64,000 bases of DNA from positions 1,054,001-1,118,000 of the forward strand of contig NC_065890.1 in the NCBI RefSeq assembly GCF_905147045.1. The letters run 5' to 3'. The notes beneath the pieces were generated by a model. The model did no database searches and had not been told where the DNA came from. It was given only the letters and a program-made list of their open reading frames with translations. Positions 11,501 to 22,777 of the stretch are shown one piece after another (position 1 is the first letter of the stretch; every line of letters begins with the position of its first letter). The stretch comes from Nymphalis io (taxonomy: Eukaryota > Arthropoda > Insecta > Lepidoptera > Nymphalidae). The position numbers were made by a program, and so were the translations under genes.

Positions 11501-14500
11501 TAGTAGATATGTATGCTTGGGTCCGTGCTTATAATAATGTGTAATGGACTAAATATACTAAGTATTCAATCATCATTACAGATGTTTTATTGTGTCTAAA
11601 GTGAGTTTTAGTGTATTTTGTCAATGTGCTATTTATCATCTTACTAAAAGCTTTTTACAATAATTATATAATTAAATACAATGAAAATCGTAAAACAATA
11701 TATTATCAGTTTTATTTATACCTAAATTATCTAGAGAGACAAAACACCGACATTATTCCAGGAAATGTTATACTTGATACTTGCTCATAAGTACCCTTGC
11801 GTGGTTTGATCGGTTTTCAATCAACGTGCAATGACCGGATAAACATCGGTTCTAGGATACCCTTAAAGCCCCACTAGTGTTTGTAATAAGCTTAAAGGAT
11901 TGCTGATATAACTAACCATCTACATATTATACAATTATATAATTATTGTAATACGGCCTTAATTATAAACGTTTTAGCGTTTGTTCAATGAAACATTACT
12001 TTCACTCTTTCTGTCATTATTAATTTGACATTTGAAAGACGAAGACAGCTATGCTTAACTAACCACCCGGTAAGCAAGGTTTTAGTATGGCCTACAATTT
12101 TAAACATACATTTGAGTATCGGTACTCGGTTAGTATAGATAAGATTTTCGTAATTTCGTATTTTTTCTTTTATTAATTCATTCAGACAGGACAGGACAGA
12201 CATTCATGTGCATGAACATGTCTGTTTGTCCTGAGTCTGGGTGTAATCATCTATATAAGTATGTATTTACAAAATAAAAGTAGTATATCAGTTGTCTGGT
12301 TTCCATAGTACGAGATCTGCTTAGTTTGGGATCAGATCGCCGTGCGGTGAATAATGTCCCAGGTTATTATTATTATTATATAATGTAATTAGCATCGTGC
12401 CGAGAGATCTCTTTCGGCTGTTTCACCATATCACTCATTGCCACCTCTCATCGCACGCCCTACAACATTCTTATAGGGTTTTTTGAAAATATCTCTATAC
12501 ATTATGTAATGATTTAAATTTTAACCAACGATGTGTATTTACCTAAAATATTTAATATGACTACGACAATTGCTTTTATACTATTGTATTGTACTGATAA
12601 ATAATAACTGATATCGTCCATAAGTGTTTTTTTTAAACATTTTTTAAACCAGAATTATTTTTTCGCGCTCGTAGATAGAAGCGAAAATAAAAACAGTAAT
12701 TTCTATACGTTTTTGTTTAAGTAAGGTTTATATGAAATACTAACTTTTAGAGACATCTGTACCAACATTACTGGGCGACTATTACATCACTGACATAAAT
12801 ATAAATAACACGTCGCTAGAACACTTGAACACTAAAAGACTTTGTTTCAAATCCGGGCAAGTATTCAAATGGTTTTCAATTACCAAATTTAGATATGAAA
12901 CTCATCTCATGCTTACTTCAGAGAAAACATCGCGAGGATAGCACTGCTTGTGTCGGATAATATGAGCAGCAAGGTAGAATAAGCTTCACAAATTGTGCTC
13001 ACAAAGGCCTGCCAATCACAATGCCTCCTGCATTTGCCAAGTCTTCAGTTATGTTGGTTGGTTGACGTTTATTACTGTTTAGCTTCTCAGACTCCGAGCG
13101 TGAACTTATATAGCATATAGTCCAATAACTTCCCTCAATAAACAAGTTATCGAAAAATATATATCTTTAAATCGCACGTTTATTTTTAGAGATTAGCGCT
13201 TTCCATAAACAAACTAACTATACAGTACTCGCAGCCGATTTCGGTCTCGGCAACAACTTGTAAGACTAGTCAATTTTGTCTAAAGCAACAGCCTGTGAAT
13301 GTCCCACTGCTAGGCTAAGGCCTCCTCTCCCTTTTTGAGGAGAAGGTATAGAGCTTATTCCACAACGCTGCTTCAAGCGAGTTGGTGGAATACATATGTG
13401 GCAGAATTTCAATGAAATCAGACACATGTAGATTTCCTCACGATGTTTTCCTTCATCGTCAAGCACGAGATGAATTATAAAGACAAATGTGCTTAACATG
13501 AAAATTCAGCGGTGTTTGCTCGGGTTTGAGCCCACGATCATCGGTTAAGATTCACGCGTTCTAACCACTAGGCCATCTCGGCATATAATTTTGTCTGCAC
13601 AAATTCTTTTTATATTCCTTCACTTTTATAGTTCGCAAAGGTTCAGGTACAAGAATTTTTTGAACTCTAGACACTAGACCAATCAAGCAATAAACGAAGC
13701 TGGATTTATACAATCTTCTTCTTCTTCTTCGTCGTGACACTCTTATCAGAGCGGTCGTGGTAGCCATGAAGTATTATGAATTGTTCGGCGCAGATGTTAT
13801 TCGCCTCACGAGCCTTCGCCAAATGTCCATATTACTGGTGAGCCTGGTACATTAATGCAAAGGACCACCAACAGTTGTTTTTATTTGGGCAGTCCATCGC
13901 CTGGGCGTCCTTTAACGTGGTCTGGTGCCATCCATCAGAATATAATAGATACACATTAATCCTTTATTACATATTAATAGGAGTAAAACCTTTCATTTGC
14001 CGTATTTTAAACTTAAAAGTGCTTTTGTCTAAAGCTATATAATAATTATTTTATAGATTGTTCGTATGAACTCTTCTTCAACTTAATTAATAATTCGAGA
14101 TGGTTGTATACCACCTATTATAAACATATGTAGATAAACACACACACAGGCGCCAATGAAAGAACTTCACAAGCATATTCGTAACTGACAGTACAAATAC
14201 AATCTATAATTTATTCCATATCTCTGAATCTCTGTATTTATATTAATAAAAATGTCCTCTAGACCATTTTCTGGCACGGCGGCCAATCTCAAGAGAGATT
14301 AGCCAACTACGCAGGAGATATTATAGTGCACAAGTATGTGCGCAAACACAAGTGCACCCTCTATTCCCTAACTCTCATAATCCGATGGGACGGCAATCCG
14401 ACACGACCGGAAAGAGTTCAGGCGCAGGACCAACGGCTTTACGTGCTTTCCGAGGCACGGGAGTGAACACAATTTCAACTTCCAGACTCCAGGCTGTTAC

Positions 14501-15702
14501 TGAGAAATTTCTGACAGAAAAACCCGATAACTTTTTACTGGCCCGACCTGGGAATTGAACCCAGGACCTCCGGGTCTGCGGCCTTACATCAAGCCACTAG
14601 ACCAACGAGGCAGTATTTATATTATGGTTTACAACCCTTACTTCAAGCGTTGACAACTGCAATACAATTAAAGTATAATCGCGGTCAGTTTTTCGTTTTT
14701 ATTATACATAGGACACATCGCATACATACGATTTTCTCGCATTAATATTAAGCAAGAATGTTTTTTTTACTGTAAATATTAATACTTATACTATGTCTTT
14801 ACTTTTATTTTTTTCTCTAGCTTCGTATTATAAAATTGTAATCCTATGTGGTCTTACAAGTAAAAATAAATAAATTATATAAATTGTTAATGGAACCAAT
14901 TTCTTTTTAATATAGGATGAGACGTGATAACCACAGTCTATAGAACTTAACACGCTGTAAAATATTCCTCTTTTCCACACCTCACATCGCCAATGTGCCA
15001 TCAACTTCCTTCCCATACTTATTCCCATAAAGATTTTATATCCTTGTGCTCGTATTTACACAAGCTGCCTCACCGTTCAAACCGGAACACAAAAATACTT
15101 ATTGCTGTTTGGCGGTAGTGTCTGACGAGTGGGTGGGAGATAGCTACCTACCCATACGGACTTGCACAAGGCCCTACCACCAAATATACATCTTATATTA
15201 CACAAGTAAGTAAAAAAATGTTTTTTTATAGTTAGATATTTTTTAACTAACTATTTACTATTAGCCTCAAGTAAATGCATAAAAGATTTTATCTTCATTC
15301 AAACACTGATCCTAGATAAAACAAATCTAGAGTTTACTCAAATTGAGTGAACTATTTTTTCAAACTATGTTATTTACTTATTAGGACTAACAAAACCTCT
15401 TCAAACATATTACTTATCACAAACAATGGAATCGATTTGAAACAAAAATACCCTACATACTTCTGAAAGTATAATTTCCTAAATATATAAAATAGATTAC
15501 ATATAATTACGGATTATTACGGATTATTATACATAAAAAGTTCTTATAAAAATTCTTGCAATCTCCTTAGTTGACAACAAAGGAGTTTGTATATAATTTT
15601 TTTAATTACTTAGTCAAAATGATTATTAATTTACTCACCAATCACAAGAACAGTAACAGTTACAATCACAATGATCTTAATCGTGCGTTTATCCAAACCC
15701 AT
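8577..15702 (-). CDS. Divergent Na+/K+-ATPase beta subunit (gene A)
   Basis: Seven exons on the minus strand: 15639-15702, 11151-11201, 10935-11054, 10347-10525, 10095-10181, 9226-9454, 8577-8680. Phases are 1,1,1,0,0,1; all junctions are GT-AG and in frame, giving 277 aa. The chain is a type II membrane protein: a cytoplasmic tail of about 7 residues (MGLDKRT), one membrane segment split by intron 1, and an ectodomain. Family signatures are WVSCKGEF, ENIGPIQYIP and, near the end, GVVINVECRIW with RFELYIE. Six ectodomain cysteines are kept (APC, PNC, APC, RPC, VSC, VEC) and there is an NVT glycosylation site. Oddities: the usual GRTGxSW motif and the FYxxFY membrane motif are absent, and exon 6 carries about 15-20 extra residues (rich in Arg, Ser, Pro) compared with genes B-D. 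The start follows from the short hydrophobic N-terminus; intron 1 is 4.4 kb. It is a beta-type subunit, but whether it supports pump activity is open. Confidence 0.88.
9527..9760 (-). repeat. ~270-bp poly(A) retroposon, partial, in gene A intron
   Basis: The plus strand reads T-rich sequence, then gcggattagcatatgggc, cacctgatggtaag and ttgtgcctgtaattacactg, matching the 3' two thirds of the element at 27608-27903. Confidence 0.85.
10655..10860 (-). repeat. ~270-bp retroposon, strongly diverged copy in gene A intron
   Basis: The phrase 'ggccacataatggtaagtgg' followed by tcaccg and 'ggcatagacatt' is recognisable; the rest is decayed. Confidence 0.55.
11202..12180. other. Gene A intron 1, unique AT-rich part
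   Basis: No exon was found that could replace exon 1. A short stretch at 11390-11450 is richer in G+C without an open frame. Confidence 0.4.
12182..12375 (+). repeat. Second SINE-like family (tgtcctgagtctg), 5'-truncated copy
   Basis: The sequence shares gaacatgtctgtttgtcctg, 'catctatataagtatgtatt', 'cagttgtctggtttccatag' and 'ggatcagat' with the element on the minus strand at 28515-28776. It ends in ATT repeats (12365-12380). The tRNA-like head is missing here. Confidence 0.75.
12376..13285. other. Gene A intron 1, non-coding
   Basis: No exon seen. At about 12905-12940 a trace of a Metulj-like SINE ('aaaacatcgcgagga') can be recognised. Confidence 0.4.
13286..13582 (-). repeat. tRNA-derived SINE (Metulj-like) in gene A intron 1
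   Basis: Full-length copy on the minus strand: the plus strand begins with aacagcctgtgaatgtccc and ends with ccactaggccatctcggc, the complement of the tRNA-like head. Confidence 0.92.
13583..14260. other. Gene A intron 1, possible old element remnant
   Basis: The sequence at 13770-13945 is richer in G+C. On the minus strand it reads a short protein-like piece (DAQAMDCPNKNNCWW) closed by stops and frameshifts. It could be a decayed transposon or gene fragment; nothing firmer can be said. Confidence 0.3.
14262..14613 (-). repeat. Third SINE family (gcctcgttggtctagtggc), near full length
   Basis: On the minus strand it starts with a tRNA-like head (ctgcctcgttggtctagtgg, with B-box ggttcaattccc). 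A body of about 280 bp follows, containing 'tttgcgcacatacttgtgca' and ending near tggccgccgtgccagaaaat. Fragments of the same family lie at 24505-24775, 33180-33325 and 55810-56040. Confidence 0.85.
14945..15184 (-). repeat. ~270-bp poly(A) retroposon, diverged, in gene A intron 1
   Basis: Recognised by caccgttcaaaccggaacac, 'ggcggtagtgtctgacgagt' and the 5'-end complement aaggccctaccacca at its right border. Confidence 0.75.
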
Positions 15703-15744
15703 TGTCACAAGTTAGCTAAGTAGTGCGCACAACCAGAGCTGGAG

Positions 15745-15749
15745 ACTGA
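15745..15749 (-). promoter_or_regulatory. Candidate arthropod initiator (TCAGT) of gene A
   Basis: On the minus strand ATTCAGTCT lies 43-47 bases upstream of the gene A start codon, a position compatible with a short 5' UTR. No TATA box is evident. The motif is short, so this is only a candidate. Confidence 0.35.
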
Positions 15750-17209
15750 ATGATGCGGAAACTGGGATAGAGCAAGGGAGTAATGGGAAATAGGGGCAGA
15801 AATGTACTGTCTACATTGCGGGTTTTCAATGTTGGACTCTGTGTTTACTACGACTTTTGCTTGAACTTTTTGCGCACTTTATTAAAAAAAATCAAAAACA
15901 GTAACGAAATAAAATCATGTAAATAATAATAATGTATATATAATACTGGTGCTTTGCAGAGTCTAGGGGTGTGGACGTCGGCATGGGATGAACTCAGTCT
16001 TGATTATGTATTTATTTAAAGATTAAAAAAAAAAAAAAACTTTTGAAAAAACATGACTATAAGTGCAATAAAAATCACTGTGAATTTAAGAACAGGAGCA
16101 GCATACATATTACAAAAAATTAGTTGCTTGTATAAATAAAGGATCTTCTATTTTCAAATCATAATATACAAAATGAGGGTAATAGGTTTGTTTCAACTGC
16201 CGCAGCGTGACAAATCTCCTGGAAACTGCTGCGCGATTCGATGTAGTTACTAATCAAGTTAGATTTAGTTAAATAATCGTATGATGCTACCGGAATTTAT
16301 CGTGGATAAGGTGGATTTGGATGCAAGGTCATGTTGCGCAACCGCTGTCCCTTGCTTAGCTGACGACTCACTACAAGGCGAACTGCTTGTCGCGGTAAAA
16401 AGCAATGTGCTTAAAGGCTGGCATCGGAATGTCTGACCCAGGATCTGACATGAAGGATATTTTCATCGCACGCTTACAAGCATGTCTGAAAAAAAAAACA
16501 TGACACTCCTGTGCCGTTACATTATAATAATTTTAAACGGTATAATATCAAATCTATAATGCCAACTTAAACAGTCAACAGCAAAAAAAATTAAGTGTAT
16601 AAATGTCCCATAACTAAGCAACTGCCTATCTTTTTAAATAATTATGTTCATTATTTTAATTCACTCTTCCTCTCCTGGTAAATATATGTACAGCGTATAT
16701 ATGAGTACATATGTCCTTCCAAACAAGTAAGTTTCTGCACGATATTTTTTACAGCGCTGAGTGAGCATGCATTCGCATTGGATCTGTCTTATCGAATTAA
16801 ATTCCATCTTAATAGAATATTACTTAGTTAAAATATTTAAAAAGCTTAAAAGCTTCAATGTATATTAAAGCGTTTGGTTCCGTATTCGTAGCAAGGGAGC
16901 TACGACAGACAGCGGCTATGGCGCCGCGACGCGCTGGCGCCGGCCTTTGCCATCCCTCGGGTATTACTACCTTTTAGACAAACAACTGTTTCTATACTAT
17001 TTCAATTCAATTACGCGTTTTGTAATACAAGGTTTACGTTTCGATTTTAATTGGATTGTTGAACAACAAAAAAATTAAGTTGAAAGACTTTATAGAAACA
17101 AAATAGTTTTTTATATTTTGATAACGCAATTTTCAGTCCTCGCTTAAACAAAATATATTTTTAAACATTTTTTATTGAATTTTAAGCAAACCATCATTTC
17201 TACAATCCT
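15750..17209. other. Intergenic DNA between genes A and B, left part
   Basis: AT-rich with two islands of higher G+C (16180-16490 and 16890-16970). The first contains a minus-strand exon-like open stretch (16372-16484), discussed in the findings. No firm gene can be called. Confidence 0.4.
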
Positions 17210-17400
17210 ATAGTATAAATGTGACAGTCAGTTTGTATGTTTGCTACGCTTTCATGTCTTAACAATTCAACCGATCAGCTATCTCACTTTGCCAGGTGTA
17301 TATTGTCTTTGTAAAGTACATTGGCTGCCTAATACCTCCCCCCCTAACTATTATAACTTATATATAATCTGTAGTAACTTATATAATCTGTAACCATTCA
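17210..17400 (+). repeat. Old dispersed repeat (TGTTACGCTTTC family), diverged
   Basis: Contains 'gtatgtttgctacgctttca' and 'aaccgatcagctatctcac', a diverged version of 7928-8125. Confidence 0.5.
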
Positions 17401-18034
17401 CAATAAAAGAGCTGGTTAAGCCAAATCTTAAATCAGAGTGGTGGATCCTGATATTGACGCGTTGGACAAAAAATCAGTCTTCATCTTCATAATACAATGA
17501 TCGATGTTGATTGGTCTCTTTAGGGGAATTCAATATATCAATATATTAGTATCAAAGCAATTCAATCAATTGCAAGAAAAAATATTAATTATTTTATATC
17601 ATAATTTTATACCAGTATATGTTTTTTTTATTTGTATATATCAAATCCAACTTTGAAATTAAATTTACAATGTTCTTAAAAAACGCATAATCAGGTATTT
17701 GATGCAATAGTGTGCAATAGTTTTATAATTTATCTTTAAAGATTGTTGTCTCAGACATCCTTGAACCTTAATTTGCTTAAAAGTGTTTTCATCGTTGCGT
17801 ATACCATCGTAACAGTTTTTTAAATGGCACAAATACACAATCAAGTTCATTAAATCCATTTAACTTCATATATAGACTTTAAGGATAAAGGACGAAGGGG
17901 ATTGATTTGTGCCAAAAGGCGACGCGACAAGTTGGCACCATGCTATTTTTTCCGGCCGATTTAGATATAATACATAAACGTATATACTTTGATTTATTTC
18001 ACAACCATCACGAGTCTATTATCGTATCTGTATC

Positions 18035-18242
18035 ATATAAATACCGGTATTTATATTTTACTAGATTTCGTCGGTGGCGTCATCCGTGTTTTAGAAACGG
18101 GGGGGGGGGGGGGGGTGGTATCCAGTGTTATGTATATAACATTATACATAATCCCTAAAAAAGTCTATCCCTCTTACCAAATTTCATCAGATTCGGTTAG
18201 CCGTGAAAGCGTAACAAACAGCGGGTATATTTCACATTTATA
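18035..18242 (-). repeat. Old dispersed repeat (TGTTACGCTTTC family) with internal poly-G run
   Basis: The plus strand contains aaatttcatcagattcggtt and gtgaaagcgtaacaaacagc, the complement of the family core. A run of 17 G lies at 18099-18115. Short open frames crossing this run are not genes. Confidence 0.65.
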
Positions 18243-20924
18243 ATATCAAAACTGATTAACATTTTTTAAAGCACATGAAACAAAAACCCAAGGAGAAACA
18301 TTGTTTTATTTTTGTATTGATAGTACTACAAATAGAACTATTACGTAGTACAGGGAGGGGGTAGGTTGAAAGTGGGGCACGAGCGAGCGCGACAGCGCGG
18401 CGCCGAGCGTCGTCAATGTTGGCGATTTAATGGCTAGCTTTGATGTTTGTTATTCCTTAATATATCTGCGATGCCCCTGATTTCATTAGCTTGGATTAAT
18501 AGATTTGAGGACAAAGGTTTTGAATACATTAGCAAACCCTATATTGATGGGTACGCCAGGCAGGTAAACGCTTAGCTTATAGGTAATCTTACATCTTAAA
18601 TTATAAGAGAGTTTATTTCTGCATAAAACGAAGTCAAACTCAAAAATCTTTATTCAATATAGAAGCGTTACAGTTATTGTTAGTTAAAAATCTATTGCCA
18701 GTTCGGAAATAAACACTTCAGAACTGAGAAGGAACGGCGAATAAATGAAATCCAGCGGGATTTAATTTATCTCAAATAATTTTATAGATTTCATAAAATA
18801 ATAAAATTATTAATATTTATTCTTTGAAAACGACAAATAAAACTTTCCTTTTATTCATTTTTGCTGTTAAATAATGTCATTAAGTTAGACTTTTACTAAT
18901 TCTTTATCGAGCGTAAAGTTTGTATATAGTTTTACGAGAGTAAGTCACGTTATATAAAACAATAATTCTTAGCTATGTAATCTTTATTTAATCTGTGATA
19001 GCTTTATATGAAATAAAAAACATAACGTTAAACCAAAATTATTACATATACGTATTTTAATAATTAATTTGCATGTATTCATTCAAGTGTGTGGAGCAAT
19101 GTCTGCTTTTTAGTGTTCACCGCCAAACATATATTCCTCACACCGTCAATGGGCAGCACACTATAATATACCAAGTATAAATATATATTATTATAAGCAG
19201 AATAAGTCAAACTTTCCGAACGTCATACGTCAAGCTGTCAGATTGGTTTTAAAAATTAATACACTTTTGGCGGGAGGCAGCGCGAAATACGTTCAGGCGG
19301 ATCACTGATAATAAACCATAAACCAGATTTTAATAAAAGTATTTAACCAATATTTCTTATACTTTTCCAATAAATGTATTAAAATTCATTTTGTTTGATT
19401 TATATTATATATACAATAGTCCAAAGTTATATACCTTGCACATGTAAATTTAAAATAGACTGCCAGCTCAAGGTATGTGGGGCCTTATACGTATTAGAAT
19501 TGTAATAAATCTTAAGCATTCCTGCCGCTTTAGCCAAGTTGACATTCTACAATCGAAAACGCTAATAGAAAACTAATCAAATGTATGGGAATGACATCAA
19601 ACTCAACGTTAAGTCACGTGGTCGAAACAAACAAATAAAAAAAACGTAAATAAATTGACAATCATTCAAAGCGATACAATGAAATGAAATCGTTTCTACA
19701 ATATTGATCGCTACCTCCATATAAACGGTAGCCAAATTAGTTTTGACTGTCATCATCAGTGCACAATAAGGAGAACAAAGATGTTATTTTTTAAATTTTT
19801 AAGATGAAAAATTGTCTTTTGTTTTCAATTGAGGAGTACTTAAAAAATAACAATGAAACGTATATTTTGACCTCTACACCTTTCTGACAAAGTTTATTAA
19901 TTATTAATAATTTTATTAATTTTAACTCGAAATGTATTCAATTAAGACACATTATTATTTAAAATTAAATTATGACGTAGATTTGTTTAACTTTACGTTA
20001 AATTTGAGTGGTAAAAAGGAATATTATTCAAAAAGGAGTATTTACACAAAAAAAAATTACTAATATTCTTTCAAAAAAAAAAAACAAAAAACTCTTTTCC
20101 AGGATTCATGCAAAATTAAATAACTAAAAAGTTAAAGATCTATCACCAAGGTAATTTGTGAACTTTACTTTGGTGATATACCGCCATAACATTGCCTACC
20201 AACAAATTGCTCTGGTTTCATTCATCATGGAAACCGGAAAACAACCGTACTGAGTCAGGATATTTGGCAAAATACATGATTAGTGGAGTACTTAATCGAG
20301 CTGACTTATACCAGTATCACTAGTAATTTTATCAGCATTGTAAGACCATAAGCCATTCTAACCACACGCAACCACGTATCCAACAAAATAGAATCATATA
20401 ACCAATAGAAAATACAATTGAATAGAACTTAAACGATTATATTCTATACGTTATCGTTATATTTATATAATTATGATATATCAATGAAAAACTTCGATGG
20501 AAGTGTATAGTCTATTTTAATAAAGGCGTATTAATGTGATAGTTATGAGTGAATATATGGTAGTTTAATAAATACCATCAGATTTTTGACCGCTAAACAA
20601 AAATAAGCAATAATTTAGTAAAGATAAACAATCCAAGACATCTTCTTAACCCTTAAATGTTACTAGTTCTTTGTGATTTTTATACTTCGACACTGTTTGA
20701 CCGATTATGAAAGTAAATTTTTGTAGTGTATTATTTGCTGTAACTTGTTCCTAGATGGCGCTGAAACACATAACCTTTATAACGTTCAATCCATCGCCAT
20801 GACAATTATTGATCTATAAACACAGGCATGACGTCTGTCGGGTTGTACTAATATGATACACTCGTACGAGTTTTTGGTTGCAGCTTGCATCAGCTTAACT
20901 CACCATGGGCTTGCGGATGAGCAG
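18243..20924. other. Intergenic AT-rich DNA between genes A and B
   Basis: No coding exon or recognisable retroposon. A small GC-rich block (18360-18425) has no open frame of note. Confidence 0.4.
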
Positions 20925-21058
20925 GTGTTAAAAAAAGTAGCCTTAGTATCCTTCAATAGGGTTCAAGCTTGCCGCGTAGCAAATTTTATCAGTTATTTAT
21001 CCGTGAAAACGTAAAAGACAGACAGAGTTGCCTTTTCAATAATAATCTTAGTATAGAT
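20925..21058 (-). repeat. Old dispersed repeat (TGTTACGCTTTC family), diverged
   Basis: The plus strand shows 'gtagccttagtatccttcaa', 'ttatccgtgaaaacgtaaaa' and 'gacagacagagttg', the complement of 7928-8110. Confidence 0.6.
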
Positions 21059-21260
21059 TAAATCAAAGTTGTTAAAATACAGTATATTTTAAATATCATT
21101 ATGGAATAACTGTTCTTTACTAAAATTTGACGACCACATGAGTAATATAATATATAATACATACAAACTGTAATAATTAAGTAAGTGAACGCTTTAGGTT
21201 CAACCTATAATGTTTATTTATATTTTGTAAATAAATATGTTAATCAACAATATCATAATT

Positions 21261-21487
21261 CCCGGGCAAGCACCACGGATTTTTTATGTGCTTAATTTGT
21301 GCTTATAATTGATCTCATGCTTGACGATGAAGAAAAACATCACGAGGAAACCGCCATGTGCCTAATTTCACTGAAATTTTGCCACATGCGTATCCCACCG
21401 GCTCCAATGCAAACCGCATTGGATCAGCGTGGTGGAATAAGCTCCAAACTTTCTCCTCAAAAAGGAGGGGAGGCTACTGGTTACTGG
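21261..21487 (+). repeat. tRNA-derived SINE (Metulj-like), 5'-truncated
   Basis: Begins inside the tRNA-like head (cccgggcaagcacc), contains catgcttgacgatgaagaaa and a truncated 3' end (aaaaaggaggggaggc). Confidence 0.85.
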
Positions 21488-22296
21488 TTGATAATTCATT
21501 AATTAAATAAATGTATGTATGTCTAATATACAATGACAACTGTAAAAATATGGATCAAATAACCTTTATTCCTTTGTAATCACAAATTTTAATTTATTTA
21601 CTTTTTATACAAATACAAAGAGTTATTAAGTTATTACTCCTTATTCCTTTGTTTATGATTTATGTGTGTGAACCATTTCAGTGTGCTTCATATTTTGTTT
21701 TATTTAGAAAGTTTAATATAAGTTTGAACACGACTTTTATTTACCTTCTTAATTAATTCTCTTTTCAGTAATACAAAGATTGACTTAAAAACAAAGTGGC
21801 GGATTTGCCAGCAGGCTTAGTAGGTTTTAGTCTAGTGCGACTGATTAGAGGGGGGGAGGAGTAATCAATACTTTTTTATTCGGGTGTCAGCTAGAGAAAC
21901 AGAACAAATATAAAAATAAAAATAAAACTGTAAAATTGATTTCTTAAATCAAAATGAAGTCTTTAATACATATTAGTCATATTTCTCCCTTTTTATTTTA
22001 AATACGATATATATGTATATTGTTTTGCAATTTTAAATTAGGCACTTAGATACTGAAAATTATATGAGGGTTGCAAAAAATATATGAAGCCTTTACTTGA
22101 ATTTAATCCGCTACTGCGAAGATATACCTCATTGTAATAACTTCGTCCAACTTTGTTCATGTATAACAAAGTAAACTTGTATGCTCATTTGTATACATTA
22201 AGAGATTTTAAACAAACATAAATAATGTATTTTCTATGTACAAGGGTTATAAATAAAACACAATGAAAAAGCTATATTGGAACCAACTATTGCATA
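21488..22296. other. Intergenic AT-rich DNA
   Basis: No exon or clear repeat. A short purine-rich stretch (21845-21860) is the only feature. Confidence 0.4.
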
Positions 22297-22302
22297 TTTA
22301 TT
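22297..22302 (-). terminator. Candidate poly(A) signal of gene B
   Basis: AATAAA on the minus strand, about 475 bases below the gene B stop codon. The sequence between (22440-22777) is clearly richer in G+C than its surroundings, which fits an exonic 3' UTR. Confidence 0.45.
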
Positions 22303-22777
22303 GACTCTCGGTCCAGAAAACATTACATTAATAAATATTATATAATAATAATTTAAAATTCAATTTAACTTTAAGCGTGTAAACGAAAACATCAACTCAG
22401 TGGCGCCCGAGGGCTATTCTAAAACGAATATAAATTAACCGCCGACTATGTGGCTATTGCTAATGGCGCTCTTGGAAGCCGGCGCCGGGCGTGGTGTATG
22501 TGATCTTGGCAGCCTTGACGACCAATTGGTCAGTGAAGTGAACTTGATAACCAATTGGCGGACAGTCGGACAACTTGGCGGTCAACCACGGCTGACTTGG
22601 CGAAGATTTAGAACGGTGACCGCTCTTGGAGTTGGCAGTGGGAGGCAGTCTTAAAACTTGGCCAAGTGCGTTTCACCGAGATAGCTCTTAGCAGTAAAAT
22701 AAGCATTGTATGGTGGTCTGGCCATGCGAAACGTGTCAAAATGGTTGCTGCCAAGTTGTCGGCCAATATGTAGCTGC

